Shown here piece by piece: positions 39,602 through 52,570 of a DNA stretch of 64,000 nt (within the stretch, counting starts at the first letter, position 1; each line of letters starts with the position of its first letter). The stretch covers positions 13,582,780 to 13,646,779 of the forward strand of contig NC_067291.1 in assembly GCF_020740795.1 (NCBI RefSeq), given 5' to 3'. A program made the translations under genes and the position numbers. The notes beneath the pieces were generated by a model that had not been told where the DNA came from, searched no databases, and worked only from the letters and a program-made list of their open reading frames with translations. Source of the stretch: Apus apus (lineage: Eukaryota; Chordata; Aves; Apodiformes; Apodidae).

Positions 39602-39700
39602 CTGCGGGCCCAGCCGGGCGAGCCCCCACCGGCCTCTCCCGCCGCTCCCGCCCGTCTGCCCCGGCCCCGCTACCCGCGGCCCCTTAGCAACCGCCCGCGC
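39602..39700 (-). other. ABHD2: Candidate ABHD2 first exon (5' UTR), start approximate
   Basis: Inside the CpG island the minus strand has a consensus donor GCAG/GTGAGG with the exon ending at 39602. It lies about 100 bases downstream of the nearest CCAAT box, the usual distance to a start site in TATA-less promoters. The right boundary is only an estimate. An alternative donor, GTAAGG, ends an exon at 39091. Confidence 0.4.
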
Positions 39701-39706
39701 CCTCCC

Positions 39707-39840
39707 ATTGGCTGCGCCGCCCCGCCGCTCCCGCCCGGCCCTGCGCGCGGATTGGTCGGCGGGCGGGCCCCCCGGCCTCGGCTCCCGAGCGCCATTGGCT
39801 GATGCGGGCGGCGCGGGGCGGGGCGGCGCGGTTCCATTGG
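39707..39840 (-). promoter_or_regulatory. ABHD2: Array of four CCAAT boxes
   Basis: ATTGG on the plus strand, so CCAAT in the ABHD2 direction, occurs at 39707-39711, 39751-39755, 39794-39798 and 39836-39840. All four have the same orientation and spacings of 44, 43 and 42 bases. These are expected NF-Y sites. Confidence 0.7.
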
Positions 39841-39951
39841 CTCGGGCGCTGTCAGTCACGGGGCGATGGCGGGCGCGGGGCGGGGGCAGCGGCCGCCGGT
39901 TCCTGCCGGCGCGGGCAGCGTCCTGCGGGGCGGGCGCGGCGGGTCCCGGGC

Positions 39952-40070
39952 GGCGGGCACGGCCCCCCCCGGCCGGCACGGCCCCCCCCGGCGGGCACGG
40001 CCCCCCCCGGCGGGCACGGCCCCCCCCGGCGGGCACGGCCCCCCCCGGCGGGCACGGCACCCCCCGGGCT
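39952..40070. repeat. 19-bp C-rich/G-rich minisatellite
   Basis: The core GGCACGGCCCCCCCC recurs with exact 19-base spacing: CAC trinucleotides at 39958, 39977, 39996, 40015, 40034 and 40053. About six copies lie at the upstream edge of the ABHD2 promoter. The minus strand has a run of eight or so G in each unit, so G-quadruplex formation is likely. Confidence 0.9.
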
Positions 40071-40150
40071 CCTCCCGGCCAGGGGGGGGGTGACAGGGAC
40101 GGGGCATCCACCTGGAGGCCGATGGAAGCTGACACGCTTGGGAGGCACCG

Positions 40151-43100
40151 GAGAGAAAACAAATAATGAAATAAAAACGCTCGCAGTGCGATGTTTATAA
40201 ACTTGGCCTTTTTTTTTAGCCTCCCAGAAGAGCCACACGGCACGTTCCTCGTGACATCAACTGTCCGAACTGTGTTAACAGTTGCTTTATATCACGGGGT
40301 GGAAAAATCCTCTCCCTGATCTCGGGCATTTTGTTTCCCCGGTTGGCTGGGAGCTGGAGCTTCCCACGCAGAGAAACCTCTCGCGGAGCGAGTCACATTT
40401 TCCAGACTTATGTATCTGCAGAGAGATGACTTAACTGCTGGAGACTGAGTCACAGGGAAGGGAGGGACCGCTGAAGTGATGCTGGCAGCCCAGGAACGGT
40501 GGCAGCCCCACGGCAGGCACTGCTCCTCACCTGCTGCGGGTCTGACCCCGCACCGCTCCGTCGAACCAGCTGGATTCTTTATCTTCAGCCTTTAATTAAC
40601 CCGGGGTTAATGGTGGATGCTAAATTGGCCCGTGACTCAGCTGGGCTGAGGTTTGGTATGTCTGAAGGCAGCTGAGTTAGGCTTGTGATCAAGCTACAAG
40701 ATAGGCTTCGCAGATAAACTTCCGGCAGTGGCCTCTTAACTACGTATTTGAAGAATGTGTTTGAATTTGATTGCAGAAAATTGCAGCCCAATTGATTACA
40801 GGTGCACCTTGGCTCCTTCCCATCGATCCAGGCAGGAAAACACACTAGGAACCAGAGCTGAGCTTCCAGGCAAGGCTCTTCTTTTAAATCCTTGAGGCTG
40901 TGGGAGATTTCTCTGACCTGAGAGAAGCTCAGCTATTAGAAGAGAGATTTCTTAAGCACGCTGTCACAAAGCAAAGCAGAGTTCTGAGAAATAGAGTGCT
41001 CAGGTGCTCAGGCGCATCAGTGAGGAATGAGAGCTGAGAACTGGAGGGCACTAACACTGCAGAGGTGGCAGCACCAATTCCCAGGTGGCTGTGCCAGGGG
41101 GAGCCCAACTCCTGAGCTGTGCTTATTGCAAGAAGAGATGTGATGGAAAAGGTGCAGTGTTTCCAAAAAGGGAAGGAGGAACTAGTGCGAGCCGGTAGGC
41201 GTTTTACTCTGGACAATGTAGGAGGGTTCCAGCTGCATCTTCTGGTGCAGGAGCAGACATAGCTGGGAGGGAGCAAGCGTGTTTTGTGAATACAAACCCA
41301 ACTTTGGGCTATTAAAACAGCCTGTGAGGGAAGCTGAGTCCCCTCTGAGTGTGTGGGGAGGTGACTGACGTTGGTATGTCCGGGCGGTGCGATGGTGAGC
41401 ACAGCAGGGCTGGCCAGTGCTGGGAGCAGTGGTGTCTGCAGAGGTGGAGCCCTGTGGCTGGGCCACAGCACTCACAGCACACAGCTCACCTTCAGGAAAT
41501 GCCATCTGAGCAGTAGCCCAAACCATCCCGTATGGAAGGGTGCTGGGAAGAGCCAAGCTTCATTCCCAGCCCTCTGAAGGGAGGGATTTGGCAGCTGCAG
41601 CCCAGCAGATGTTTTTGTTTGATGTTGCTGCAGAGAAGCAGGATGGGGGTGTCTAGCTTTGGAGACAGGAGGATTCCTCTTTAAGTAGTGTGGCTACTAC
41701 CAGAGAGGGCAAATGTATATGCTGGAAACTGTAGGCACAAGAAGAACACACTGCTTTGCCTTGTGCTTTGGGCAGGCACTCACCTCTCTCCAATGAAGCC
41801 AAAAAAAGGCTGAGGATAATTGCACCTTTTTAAACCCAGCATTTGGAAAAGTACTGGGCAGGGAGAACTCTGTGTGGTGCTGAGCCAGTCTGAGACACCC
41901 CTGTACAACATCGTGGTGACAGTCACCTTTTGTTCTTCACATCCCTCTCTCTTTCGGCTGTTGCTGCCACAGGGAACTCGGACTGTCGGGCTCTTTTTCT
42001 GCTTCATTTCCCCTGCCCCAGCTTTCCTCCCACTCAGCAAACATGCAGTGCACTGAAGGACTCCCAGGAAATTTGCACCTCTCAGGAAACATTTTTGCTG
42101 GAGGAAATATCGGGGTGTTGATCTCTGCCAAGGTAGCGGGAGCAGAAAGGAAAACACCTCTTCTGGCTGGGTTTGATTGCCAGCTGAAAATAAGCAAAGT
42201 GCCTGTCAGTGACGTGTGAACACAAAAAAGCTTTGCAGATGGAAATAAAGGCAATGCTTTTCCCTCTTCTCCTGCTCTGCCTTCCCTGCAGTGCCAGTGA
42301 GGCTTTGGCTCCCAGGCTGCAGAGCTGTGCTGTTGGAGAGCCTGTTGGATCTGGATGCACAGGGCTCTTTGGACTCTTACGTATTTTCTGCAAATGGTGC
42401 CTAAAAGTGTAATGGGCACTTTGCAGAGCTCTAAATAGAGCAGCCTCTGTCCTGAGGAGCTGACAGGGTAAGGAAACAAGTGCCAGGGATGGGGGAATGG
42501 CTGCATCACAAACCAAAGCTGGGGAGGTGGCACGTGGCCCACCTGCTCAGTATTTTTCCATCACGTTCTCATTCAGCTGCTCCTTGCCAGCCTCTAGCTC
42601 TGTCACTCTGCTCAAAAGCTTCTGCTCAGGGTTTATTTAGCATGCTATTTATTTCCTAATTACAGCACTTACTGACTAACCTCAGCCCTACAGGGCTACA
42701 GCTGCCCACCTTTCTATGTCCTGTAGACCAGAGGCTTTGTTGTCTCCTGAAGTAATTTCTTCTGCTGCCCTGTTGCTAGAGACTTTCTGACTCTTTGTTC
42801 TTTTTTTTTTCTTCTCTTTTTCTACTAAACCAAGAGGGCTGTCACTGCTAATACAGGAAGCTTCACTGATCACTTCAGAGCAGAAAAGCTACTGCATTCC
42901 CAAATTCTTTAGGTCAAAAGAGAAATGCCACAGAGCTGAGCACTTTACCTGGCTGTGCTCCGTGGCTCCTGTCTATGAATTCCTGACAGCCAGCTCACTC
43001 CTTTTACCCCAAGTCCAGCCACAGCTGCTGGTTGGAGGAAGAGGCTTTCAAAACCACCGCCCAGCATCAGCAGTGACACTTGAACACTGCCTGGCTCCAT

Positions 43101-46100
43101 GAACAGCCTTAGTGCTCCAGGGGATGGATCCATCTGCATGTCCCTAGAGGTGAATCTGTTTCTCAACATTCCTCAATTATCCAGTGAATCCAGTTAGGTG
43201 GAATAAACTAAGACTGTCAGGCTGAGCAGACCTATCTCCAACAGCAGCCACCTCCAGTGCCACCTCTTACTCACTCAGAGCTACTTCAGAGCCATTTATA
43301 TCCCTTTATCACACATTTTGGGAAATCAAAACACAGCTGCAGGGGCAGTGGCTCTTTGGTGTGGCATCTGTCCCTAAAGCCATCTGCATGGGAGCAGCAG
43401 GTATCTGGCAAGCAGCAGGAGCAGCAGCAGGAGGTATCTCTGGTGGAAAGTGGGATGGATTGAAACAAATGGATGTAGTAAAGCCAGAAGGATGTATGAG
43501 TTTCTCCTGGAGTGTTTCCAAGATGTCATACTGAATAAAGGAAGCTATTTGTCTAATTCTGAGTGGTCTGTCTGACATTTGCCATTATGATCTGTTCCTG
43601 AGGTTAGAGTTTGGAAAGACTATGATTATCCAGCCTCAGAAAGCCAGTTAGGGAGGCTGCTAGAGCCACATTTTTTTCAGTGACTACTTCTAAAATATTT
43701 TCTTTGGAAAAGTTGCCATAGAAGTAGTGGTGCATAAGGAGAATGAGGGGTTGCAATCCTGCAAACTGAAATGCTTAGTGAACCAAGCAGTGGGATTATC
43801 AGCTCCCTGTAAAAATCCAGATTTTAGTATTGCCTAAGGAATGGGGAAAAGCCTCTTCCCAGAGAGCAATTATTTATGGAAATAAAGTGAGCGGAGGTGG
43901 AAGCTACAGCCTCGTGCCAAAATAATGGGAACCAAGATATGTCTGGGAGGTAGGGAGCACACAGCTGTGTTTGGATGAGGGTGAGTATGAAGGAGACTTA
44001 CAATTGTGGTTTTGGGGGAAAGGATGATGGTGTCAGGGTAACAGGGAGCCCAAGATGTGTTTTCTGGAGTTTTAGAAGGAAAGCAAGAGAGGAAACAAGC
44101 TTGATTCTGGTGTGGGAAGGTGGGTTGTGGATGAGGCTGGTGGGGACCACAGGAGTGTGGTTTTGGGGGTAGGCAGGTGGGGAGGAGGCAACAAGGAGCA
44201 GTGGGGTAGTTGGGATGAAGGGATAATCCAGAGCATCCCCATCTGTCAGATGCTTTCCTGGAGGTGCACTGGCAATGACAGCCAAGTGGGGAAGGTCAGC
44301 TGCTGCTTCCAGAGGTGAGCTGCAGATGACCACCCACTTCCACACACAGGGACCTGGCAGGATGCAGAATGACCTCCCAAGAAAACAGCAGCTGCAGAGC
44401 TACAGCCGACACTGACCCCTGCCACTCCTCCAGCTGACCACACGTGGCTTCACAGGAGCAGCACTGCCCTTCTGAAAACCCTGCCTGTCCTGCCACCAAG
44501 TTAAATTACTGCATGGGCTGGAGGGAATGAATAGTGCTGCTGATGCTGTGTGTTGATCACTTCTCTGGGCTGACACCACCTTGCCTTGCGAAGCTGGTGT
44601 CTCAGCCCTCTGGAAATGGTATCTGATTTACCACACATCTGCCAGACCAGCTTTAAGATCCTGATCCCTGTAGTTCCCATGAAATCCATCCTTGGATCTA
44701 GCAGTAATGCCACCGGAGGACTTTAACGGAGTTACACGGGGCTGGATGTGTAGGAAGCAGTGTAGGACTGGGAGGACACATGGCTGAGCGGTGGTGGTGG
44801 TGGTGGAGATCCTTCTCCCAGAGCAGCAAGGAGCTGCTGCCCCGGCGGAGGCTAGAGGGTGCTGTGCTGCAGGGAATGGGTGTCAGCCTCACTCCCTGCT
44901 CAGCATCACGCAGGTAGAAATTTGCAGGAAACGCTGCCTTTGAGCTAAGATGAAGAGCAAGGTGCTGGCTGTAGTGACTAACATCCTCCAAGGGTTTTTA
45001 AGACTGAAATACCAGCCCCGTCTAGCTCATTAGTTAGCACCTAGAAGGTGACGTACAGAAAGGGTGGCTTTCCTCAGGCAGGTGAAGAAGCAAAAAGGAG
45101 AGGACAGAGGCAGGAGTGGGAAAAAGGAGTGAGAAAATGAGGAACAGATCAGACGATAAGGAAGCTGAGTGTAACAAAACCAGAGAATAGAATAAAGAAA
45201 GTAAAAGATTAAACAAGTGGAGAGGATCACTTCAGCTGCTATGTCCAATTAAAGGCTGCAGACCTGCTCAGCCTTGAAAAGGGAGATTTGCTTGGGAAAA
45301 AAACCAAGGACCACTTCTTGCTTGCAGTAACCGAGGCTGAAAAGCCCATGGCTGATGAGGCAGGATCAGCTCCTGTTTACCCAGCTGAGGTGTGGCTAAT
45401 CCTGAACCTAGCAAAGAGCAAAGCTAAGGAGAGACAGAACAGGCACGGGGGGCACAGGAGACAGGGCTGTGTTTGTACAGTGGCTGACAGGCAGCTGCAA
45501 GACCAGGCAAAACCACAACGTGCTCCCAAAGAAGCAGCTCTCTGAGCAGATCGCTGCTTCCTGGAAAGCCTGCCAGCTAACCACAGGCAGCCACAGCCAA
45601 GGTGCCTCCTGCTTGGGGCTGCACGTGCTCAGCAAAACACAGCCCTGCCAGCCCCAAGCTGTGGTTCTGGGGTCACTGTCCTCACTGCTGGCTGCCTGCA
45701 GCAAGTGAGGCAAAATTGCAGGTGTAGCTAGAAGAGGAGGAAGCAAAGGTAGGTGTTTTCTTACATTCCCAGGTCTTGCAGAAGACAGCCTACCAAAAGT
45801 GAGAAGATGCAAACCCAGCAAAAGAGGAGGTAGACTGTGAAGGAGCCCCATTTCACAGCCACCCTAAAGGGACTGCACCCCAGGGGTCTTGGGGAAGTTC
45901 TGGTGTTCTTTTTGGTGAACAGTGTCTGTACAGCGTGGTGTGCCTGTGAAGCCAGCCCTGCTCATGGAAATGAGCAGGTCTCAATGTAGGTTGACCTCCC
46001 TCCTGTTTTCCACCTTGAGCCTGAGGTGGGATAGCAAGGACTGGAAGCAAGCATCCTAAACTGGACACAGGTTACCACACAAGCTCCTTATAACCACCCT

Positions 46101-49100
46101 GGTCCTTCCATGTGTGCTGAAGGAGATGCTGGGGCTGCATCTGTAGGTCCCTGGAGAGTATCTCCAAGAGGAACAAATTAATATGGCCCAGAACATGGTC
46201 GAAAGGGAATGCTCTGCAGGGATGTGAAGCCCCGTTAGGAGCTAAGATGGGCTGTGAAATCCACATGTTTTCTTTCATGGCATCTACTCTGAATGTCTCC
46301 AGCAAGAGCCACTGCTTTTACTGCAGGGGCTGTCAGACCAGTGGCCCATTGCCAGCTGGGGCTGAGTGGGGACTCAGCAATGGAGCTGGGGCTGTTCAAC
46401 CCCTCTGAGAACCACTGGGAGGATTCAAATTAGGTGGAATTTGCATCCAGAATTAACTGGGCCGTGGAGCAGGACAAAGTGGCGAGAGGGCACACCAATA
46501 TGAAAATGCCTAGAGGGTGTTTGATGGCAGAAGGCAAATAGGTTCATGCTGTAATAAAGACTCTGGCAGAAGCTGGACAAGGTAATTGGTGTGGTGGAAG
46601 ATCCCACTGAGAAGGAGGGGTGAATGTACAGGGCATGTAGGGTACGACTAACAGAACAGATGTGTTAAAAACATGTTAGTATAAACTTCCCAGCAGGCAG
46701 AGAGAAATACTTGGGAGATTTTACAAGGGTCTGATACAAAACCAAGCTCTAGGAAATTTCCCTTGGAGGAAGTCTGTGAAGCAGCCAGGGCATGGGTGGG
46801 TACACCTGACTGTCAGGGAACTATTGTTCCTGCTAATGAGGTCTTCACTGCTCCAAACAACGTGTATGGAAACTGTATGGAGACGTCTGTGGATGTGCAG
46901 AGCTATAAGCTGGCTTCTTGCCCAGGAGCTGTTGTTGCTGCTGAGCCAGGAGGTAGCACAGCCCCAGGCAGAGCACTTGGGGAGGACGCAGCTGCCCTGG
47001 CTGTCCCATGGTGTCCCCTGCTCCAGCCTCGTGTCCCCTTGGGTGCATGCTGTCCCTGGGGCTGGCTACATGTGCTCCTCCATGGCGGGTCTGGATGCCC
47101 TGGCCAGGCAGCCCTGGTTGGGCCGTGGCTGTCATAGATGGGTTTCATTGAGGACACATGTCTGGCTTGAAGCTTGTTTTCATTTCCTTTTGAGGAAAGG
47201 AGTCATGGGAGAGGAGTGACTGAGCTGGCTCTCCTGGATACAGACTGCAGTGCCAAATGACCTCCTGCTGCGGTTTATTCTGTCCCTGCAGGCTGCAGCC
47301 CAAGGGGCTGGAAGAAACAGAGAAGGAGCTTCAACAGGTGTGCCAGTGGTGCAGGAGCCAGGACAGGAAAGCAGGTTGTAAACAAGGGGGGAGGCTCTGA
47401 CAGGTCTCAGAGCAGGGGGCCCGTATGGTCCTTTACCAGCACGGGAGCTTCTGCAGCTGCTCCAGCTGAAGACATCAAGCACCAGGAGCTTTGCCCCAGA
47501 GCAGAGGTCCTATGGGAACCAACGTCCTGCATCAAAAGTCACCAGTCACCTCATACAGGGGCCCAACGGGCTCCAGGTGGCCTTTGAAATCCACTTTGGG
47601 CCACAGAAACCAAGGGAATAAGGAGCTGTGTTTGAGGTGCGATCACCCTGGATGCCCCCACGGGGCTTGGCATCTGTGCAAGAGGGAGGGAGGTATGCAG
47701 GGACCTGTGCTTTCCTGCTACAACCAGCCATAGATGTGGCTACTGAAGTGTACCTTAAAAGGCCCCAAATTATGCCTCTCTTCAGGAAGAAACAAATCCC
47801 AGAGCTGTGGCAGATCACTCTGCCTGCCAGGCTCTGGGGGAGCAGAGCAAGTGGGAGGCACAGAGCGGGGTGGGGGTGGGCAGAGTTCAAACCTTCTCAT
47901 TATGCTCCAAGATACAGAGATCAAAAGGAAGCTTCACAAATTAATGAGGCCCTAGCCTGGGCAGGGCCTCTCCCCAGCACGGATGGGTGGGAGGGGATCA
48001 TGCAGTAATGAGCAAACTGCCTCTTCTCCACCAGCCGGTAAGACAGGTTCTGGGCTCCTTGCTAGCCCTATGGCCCAGCTCGTTAGAGTTCATTAGTGCT
48101 GTTACATATTCATACAGCATTAGTGCTGTCAGGCCCCTGATGTTTAATCAGGTAGCAAGCTTGCCTTGAGCCCTGTAAGTCTTGGAGGACCTTCCATCAA
48201 GTGTATGCCAGAGGCGCACACACCAAAACTGATGGCTTGAGTAAGGAGGGGACTTGTGAGCCTGATAACAGGACAAGGATCCATCCCTTGCCACAGAAAC
48301 CTGGCTTATCAGAAGAACCTCGATGACAAAAAGTTATCAAGTACACGATTTAGTGCTGTGTGTCAAGGCAGGAGCTTGCCAAGAGCCTCCTGAAAAGAAC
48401 AAAAGAGCCATGGCTTATCTGCCTGTGGCATCTGCTGGGTGCTGGGGCGCGCAGCTGCTAATCCATAAGCGGTTTCGATTGTGCATCAGGGCGTACCACG
48501 GGGTGCCACTTCGTGTTACCAGGTGGTAACAAACAACGGGCTAGAGAGGGGCGAGTCCAGGATATGGGCTCTGCTCCATCCTCCCGGAGTAGTCCCCTGA
48601 GATGGGCACCTCAGGGAACAGCCACCACCATGCAGGTGTTTAGTCCTGGCCAGTGGTTTATGCTGATCCATTGTTAGTGGGGCAACAGCCATTTCCCAGG
48701 GTGATTTCTCCTGTAGCAGATACAAATGGCCTTTGGAAATTCTGCTGTTACCACTGACTGTAGAGGAGGTGTGAATAAAAGGCCAAGCCCATGTGCCCAT
48801 CTTTTAGATGATCAAAAGAAAGGAAGACATGTCCTTCCCTCAAGCCCCTCTAGCCCTTGGTTTTCCATCTGTCAAATGAAGATGAAGGCAACACCTCTTC
48901 TGTTGGAGATATGCATGGATAAATCCTTACAGACTGCAAAGCACTCCAGTTCGAAGAGGGGGTTATATAAAGGTGCTTACATTAAGCACTTTACACAGAC
49001 ACACCAGCTCTAAGCTGGGCATAATCTTGTTACTGAGGTTAGAGACTTGAAGTTAAACTGGCTGAGATCTCATCTGAGCTCTGACTTGATCAGCAGTGGG

Positions 49101-52100
49101 AATGGAGCAGAACTGAGGGACTGTGCAGCCTTTTGCCTTCTTCCTTTGAAAATCACAAGGTTTTACATAACCCTGAAGGGCACTTGCTCCCTTCACCAAC
49201 CATTCCATGCCCTGAGGATATTCAGTAGCTATGTTTCTTCAGATAGTCCTGAAATTCCTGGTGTCTAAACATTAGCATCCCTAAAAGTAAACCCTGAGTT
49301 TAAAGGAACTGTTGCCCTTTTGCTGGAAAGGGCAGAGACTGTGGAAAGTTTTTTGGTTTTTTTTTGTCTCTAGGAAATAAACAGAGGAATCCTGCCACAA
49401 GCAAGGATTTTCCTGGCCAGGGGTTGTGTTCTGCAGCCACTGGAAACCATGCTCTGGCTTGCTGGCTGGCAGTGACGCTGGCCAGGGCTGCAGGAGGTTA
49501 CAGGTGCTGGCACTGAACACTTGGTTATCCTGTTAGAGGGATTAGGACCAGACTGGGGCTTAATCCTCTGTGACGGTGTTGTGGATCACTTCTTCCCGCT
49601 CGGAGTGGCTGACACGTGTGCCAGGATGGGGGCATGGTCCCATGGAAACCTACCCAGGACCTGTGCTGTGGCCTGAATCACAACTTCGGTCTTTAGGAAA
49701 GAGCTGTGCCCACGAGGGATGGAGCTTTCTGCCTCTGCCTGGGCTTTTTTCTGGGCTGAGGGAAGAAAACCAGAGAGAGTTTCGGGTGGGGAATCCCTCG
49801 GGGGTGTAACTGCTGCTTTTCTTTTGAGATAAACCTAAGCCAGTGAACTCCTTTATGGAACAGATAGCTGAAACAATAGGAGCTGCCACCCGAAAAAAGA
49901 CCCATACAAGGGCCAAATGGGCCTTTGCTGGAAGTGGGTGGTGTCATTGCTATCTGATGGTGGTGGGAGAGGCCCCGTGGGTCAGAGGTGAGTGTCTGAG
50001 AGGGAGTGGAGAGGAGCATGAAACCAGGGTGATACCAGAGACATCACCGCAAATGTATTGACCATGAGACGCACCTTGGCTGGTTTTATGATGGATGGGG
50101 GCTTTATGCTTGAGCAAGGGGCAGGCTGTGCATTGTTCGCCTCCCTTGCTCAGGGGAAAACACCTTTGTATAAGCTTGGAAAGAAAGAGGGTTGCATCAG
50201 AGAAACACACAGTCCCATAACCTATTTTCCCCTTTATCACTGCAGTTATGGGAACCAGGATATCGGCTATCTGCATGGCTCAGAAAGGGTTACAGCACAG
50301 CAAAGCCTGGCAGGTCTCCATGCAGAAGAAACCAAACCCAGTGGTAAATCCTGCTATAACAAGGCCTAAGTAGTCCCTGCAGAAGGGAGTGAAATTATGC
50401 CTGACCTTCAGCCTACCCAATTCTTTCAAGTAGAGCCATCTCTTGCGAAAACTTGGCGGCTATAGGAACCCGGGGTGTGGTGTTCGCCTGTGGGGGCTGT
50501 ATACATTCCTTGCTGCTTCCCTGTCCTTGACAGGTTGTTTCTCTTCTCTGTCTCCCATAGCCAGAGCTTCACTCTTCCAGCTGGCACAGACTTGGTTTGT
50601 CCTTGAGATCATCTGCACCATGACAGGTCTCCATTCAAGGAGCCACTGGTGCCTGCAGAAAGCGCCATTCCTATGGAGAGCATAGCTCTGCCTGGCCTCC
50701 ACCACTCACTTTTTAATATCCTTTCCCATGCATGTTCCTTGGGACATTGGCTTTCAAGTCCCTGGGGACAGAAGGAAAACATTTTGCTTTCTGTTTTTAG
50801 AGAGGCTGATGATTTTTCCACAGCTCCCTCTGGGTCTTGCATCCTTTCCAGGACCAATCCAGGCAGCAGCCCCTCAAAAGGCGGAAAAACACCCTTGTCC
50901 TAGTTGCTTGTGCACAAGCCTGGGAATCTTGCCCTGTGCTCTCCTCCTCCTGACCTTGTTTTCCTCTGAACACCACAGCAGTAATTACCCTGAGGTTGAA
51001 GGGTTATTCGAAAGCAAGCTCTGTGTCTTGTCCACTCCCTCGTTTCTAGCCACTGGTTCTCCCTGCACTGGAGTTACACTCTGCCTAGAGTTTCTATTTT
51101 GTTGCTATTATTTTTGTCACCCAGCAAGGGTGGTATGTCTGGGTGGGAATATGTGTCCAGCTCCCTGTGTCCCTCATGCTGTGGTGCTCTGGAAATGCCA
51201 ACAACAGCCAAATCACCAGGGCAGCAGGTTGTGTTGGTGGGTCTGTCTCTGGTCGCTCTCAGTCTGGGTGCTCTCATAGGCATTGGTTGACTGCATCCAA
51301 GAAAAACATTAGTTGGATGCTGGAATGGAGATGGAAAAGGAGGTGGAAAGACTGGTCAAAGTGCATGGTCCGTGGCAGGGCTGCCCGTTTTGCAGCTGGC
51401 TGAGTTGGCCGTGTTGACAAAGCCAGAGATGTAGCAACACTCAGGCAGAGTCAACATCTGAACATGAGCAACTGGAGTGTCTGAGGTGGGTTAGTTAATG
51501 CTGAAATGGAGGGTTTTGCAAGAAGTGATAAAATCAGCTTCATGTTTAAGGAGGAGGGCTTGGGGTGGATTTCCAGTGTGGGGTCAAATGATCCAGCATT
51601 CCTATACTGTGCAATTCTCTTTTCCAACGTGTTTGCTGCTGAATATGAATTTAGCCTGAATATGCTTTGGCATGACAATGTCTGCCTTCCAGGGCAGGGC
51701 TCCCCACACGACACATGCTCCTCTCGAGAACATGGTTGGGCTTTTCCAGCCCTTGGTGGCAAGGCATAGCTCAGAGGAGCTCGTTTGTGGCTGAAGCAAT
51801 AGACCTGTGGTGTGGTGCTTTGGGCAGAGAAGCTGTTGTCTCCCCACCAATCCCGTTCCCTTGCACCCGACCTGGCTGCAAGCTGTTTTCCTTGATGCTG
51901 GTTAGGAGGAGCTTGGGAAAACCCCGTGTCCCAGTCGCATGCTGCATGCCAAGGGTGGCAGAGGGTTTCCTCCCCCTGTGGAGAGGAAGCCCTCTCCAGC
52001 TTTACCCCCACCCAGGGAGAGAAAAGTGGGGTTTGTGCTGCAAAACAGCTCTTTCTCCTGCCAAGTGCTGGCAGCCCCAAGTGCATCCAGCTCCAGCTCT

Positions 52101-52300
52101 GCACTCTTCTGCCTGCCAGCCAGGGCCGGGAGCCACGGGCACTGCCAGGCTCAGAAAGTTCCCGAGGACCACGGTCCGATGTGGGGTGAACCGGTGGATC
52201 CCCCCGCGTGCACCCGGAGCATCACCAGTGTGTCATGGTGCCTCATTAAGCCCCTTGGGCTATGAGGCCAGTCTCCCAAACCTGCCTCTTGCCCACCTGC
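40151..52300. other. Intergenic region between divergent ABHD2 and MFGE8
   Basis: About 12 kb with no supportable gene on either strand. The open frames found here lack splice context, conserved domains or start signals. Small features noted: AP-1-like TGAGTCA at 40446-40452 and TGACTCA at 40633-40639, a palindrome at 40595-40611, and a GGT repeat at 44791-44806. A noncoding transcript is possible but not shown. Confidence 0.75.
40595..40611. promoter_or_regulatory. 17-bp perfect palindrome, possible factor site
   Basis: ATTAACCCGGGGTTAAT has perfect 8-base arms about a central G, roughly 0.9 kb upstream of the ABHD2 promoter. The arms contain GTTAAT, the half-site of HNF1-type homeodomain factors, but the spacing is not the standard one. 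Confidence 0.3.
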
Positions 52301-52369
52301 TTCCCGCCTGCACCCCGCAACCCAGCGTGCCTGGGGTACTCCCCTTGCTGCCTGCACCCCCCTCGCCTC

Positions 52370-52570
52370 CCCGGCCCGCAGCCCCCTCCCCGGAAGGTGC
52401 TCTCCGGGGGGTCACCCCCTGCCCGTGCCGGAGGGGCCGGAGGGGCCGGTCCCGCCCCGGGGGCGGAGCCCGTGGGGCCGCGCCGGGCCGGGCTGAGTCA
52501 CTCCCCGCGCCAGCCCCGCCGCGGCGGAGCCGAGCGGAGGGAGCCCGGGATCTGTGGACGCAGCACCACG
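52370..52570 (+). promoter_or_regulatory. MFGE8: MFGE8 GC-rich promoter and 5' UTR
   Basis: A GC-rich, CpG-rich segment just upstream of the MFGE8 ATG, with GC boxes (CCGCCCCGG and GGGCGGAGC around 52450-52470) and an AP-1-type TGAGTCA at 52494-52500. There is no TATA box. The transcription start is probably between about 52500 and 52550. Confidence 0.65.

Larger units (their letters stand above)
39090..40150. promoter_or_regulatory. ABHD2: CpG island / ABHD2 promoter
   Basis: About 1 kb of very GC-rich, CpG-dense DNA in otherwise AT-rich surroundings, with no TATA box. It contains GC boxes, four CCAAT boxes and a C-rich minisatellite. It is the only CpG island upstream of ABHD2 in the window. 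Long open frames across it on both strands come from lack of stop codons in GC-rich repeat DNA, not from genes. Confidence 0.85.

Noticed and set aside
39275-40243. A 322-codon open frame on the minus strand across the CpG island, with overlapping long frames on both strands
   Set aside because: Stops are scarce because the DNA is extremely GC-rich and partly a 19-bp repeat. The product is low-complexity Pro/Gly/Ala/Arg with no domain, and long frames are open on both strands at once.
41937-42542. 201-codon minus-strand frame in the intergenic region
   Set aside because: No recognisable domain, biased composition and no splice or promoter support. Several overlapping frames on both strands are open in the same place.
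44791-44806. GGT trinucleotide run
   Set aside because: Only about five units in intergenic DNA, too short to be notable.
50728-51279. 183-codon plus-strand frame upstream of MFGE8
   Set aside because: Cys/Leu/Ser-rich product without a family match or gene context. It is consistent with a chance frame.
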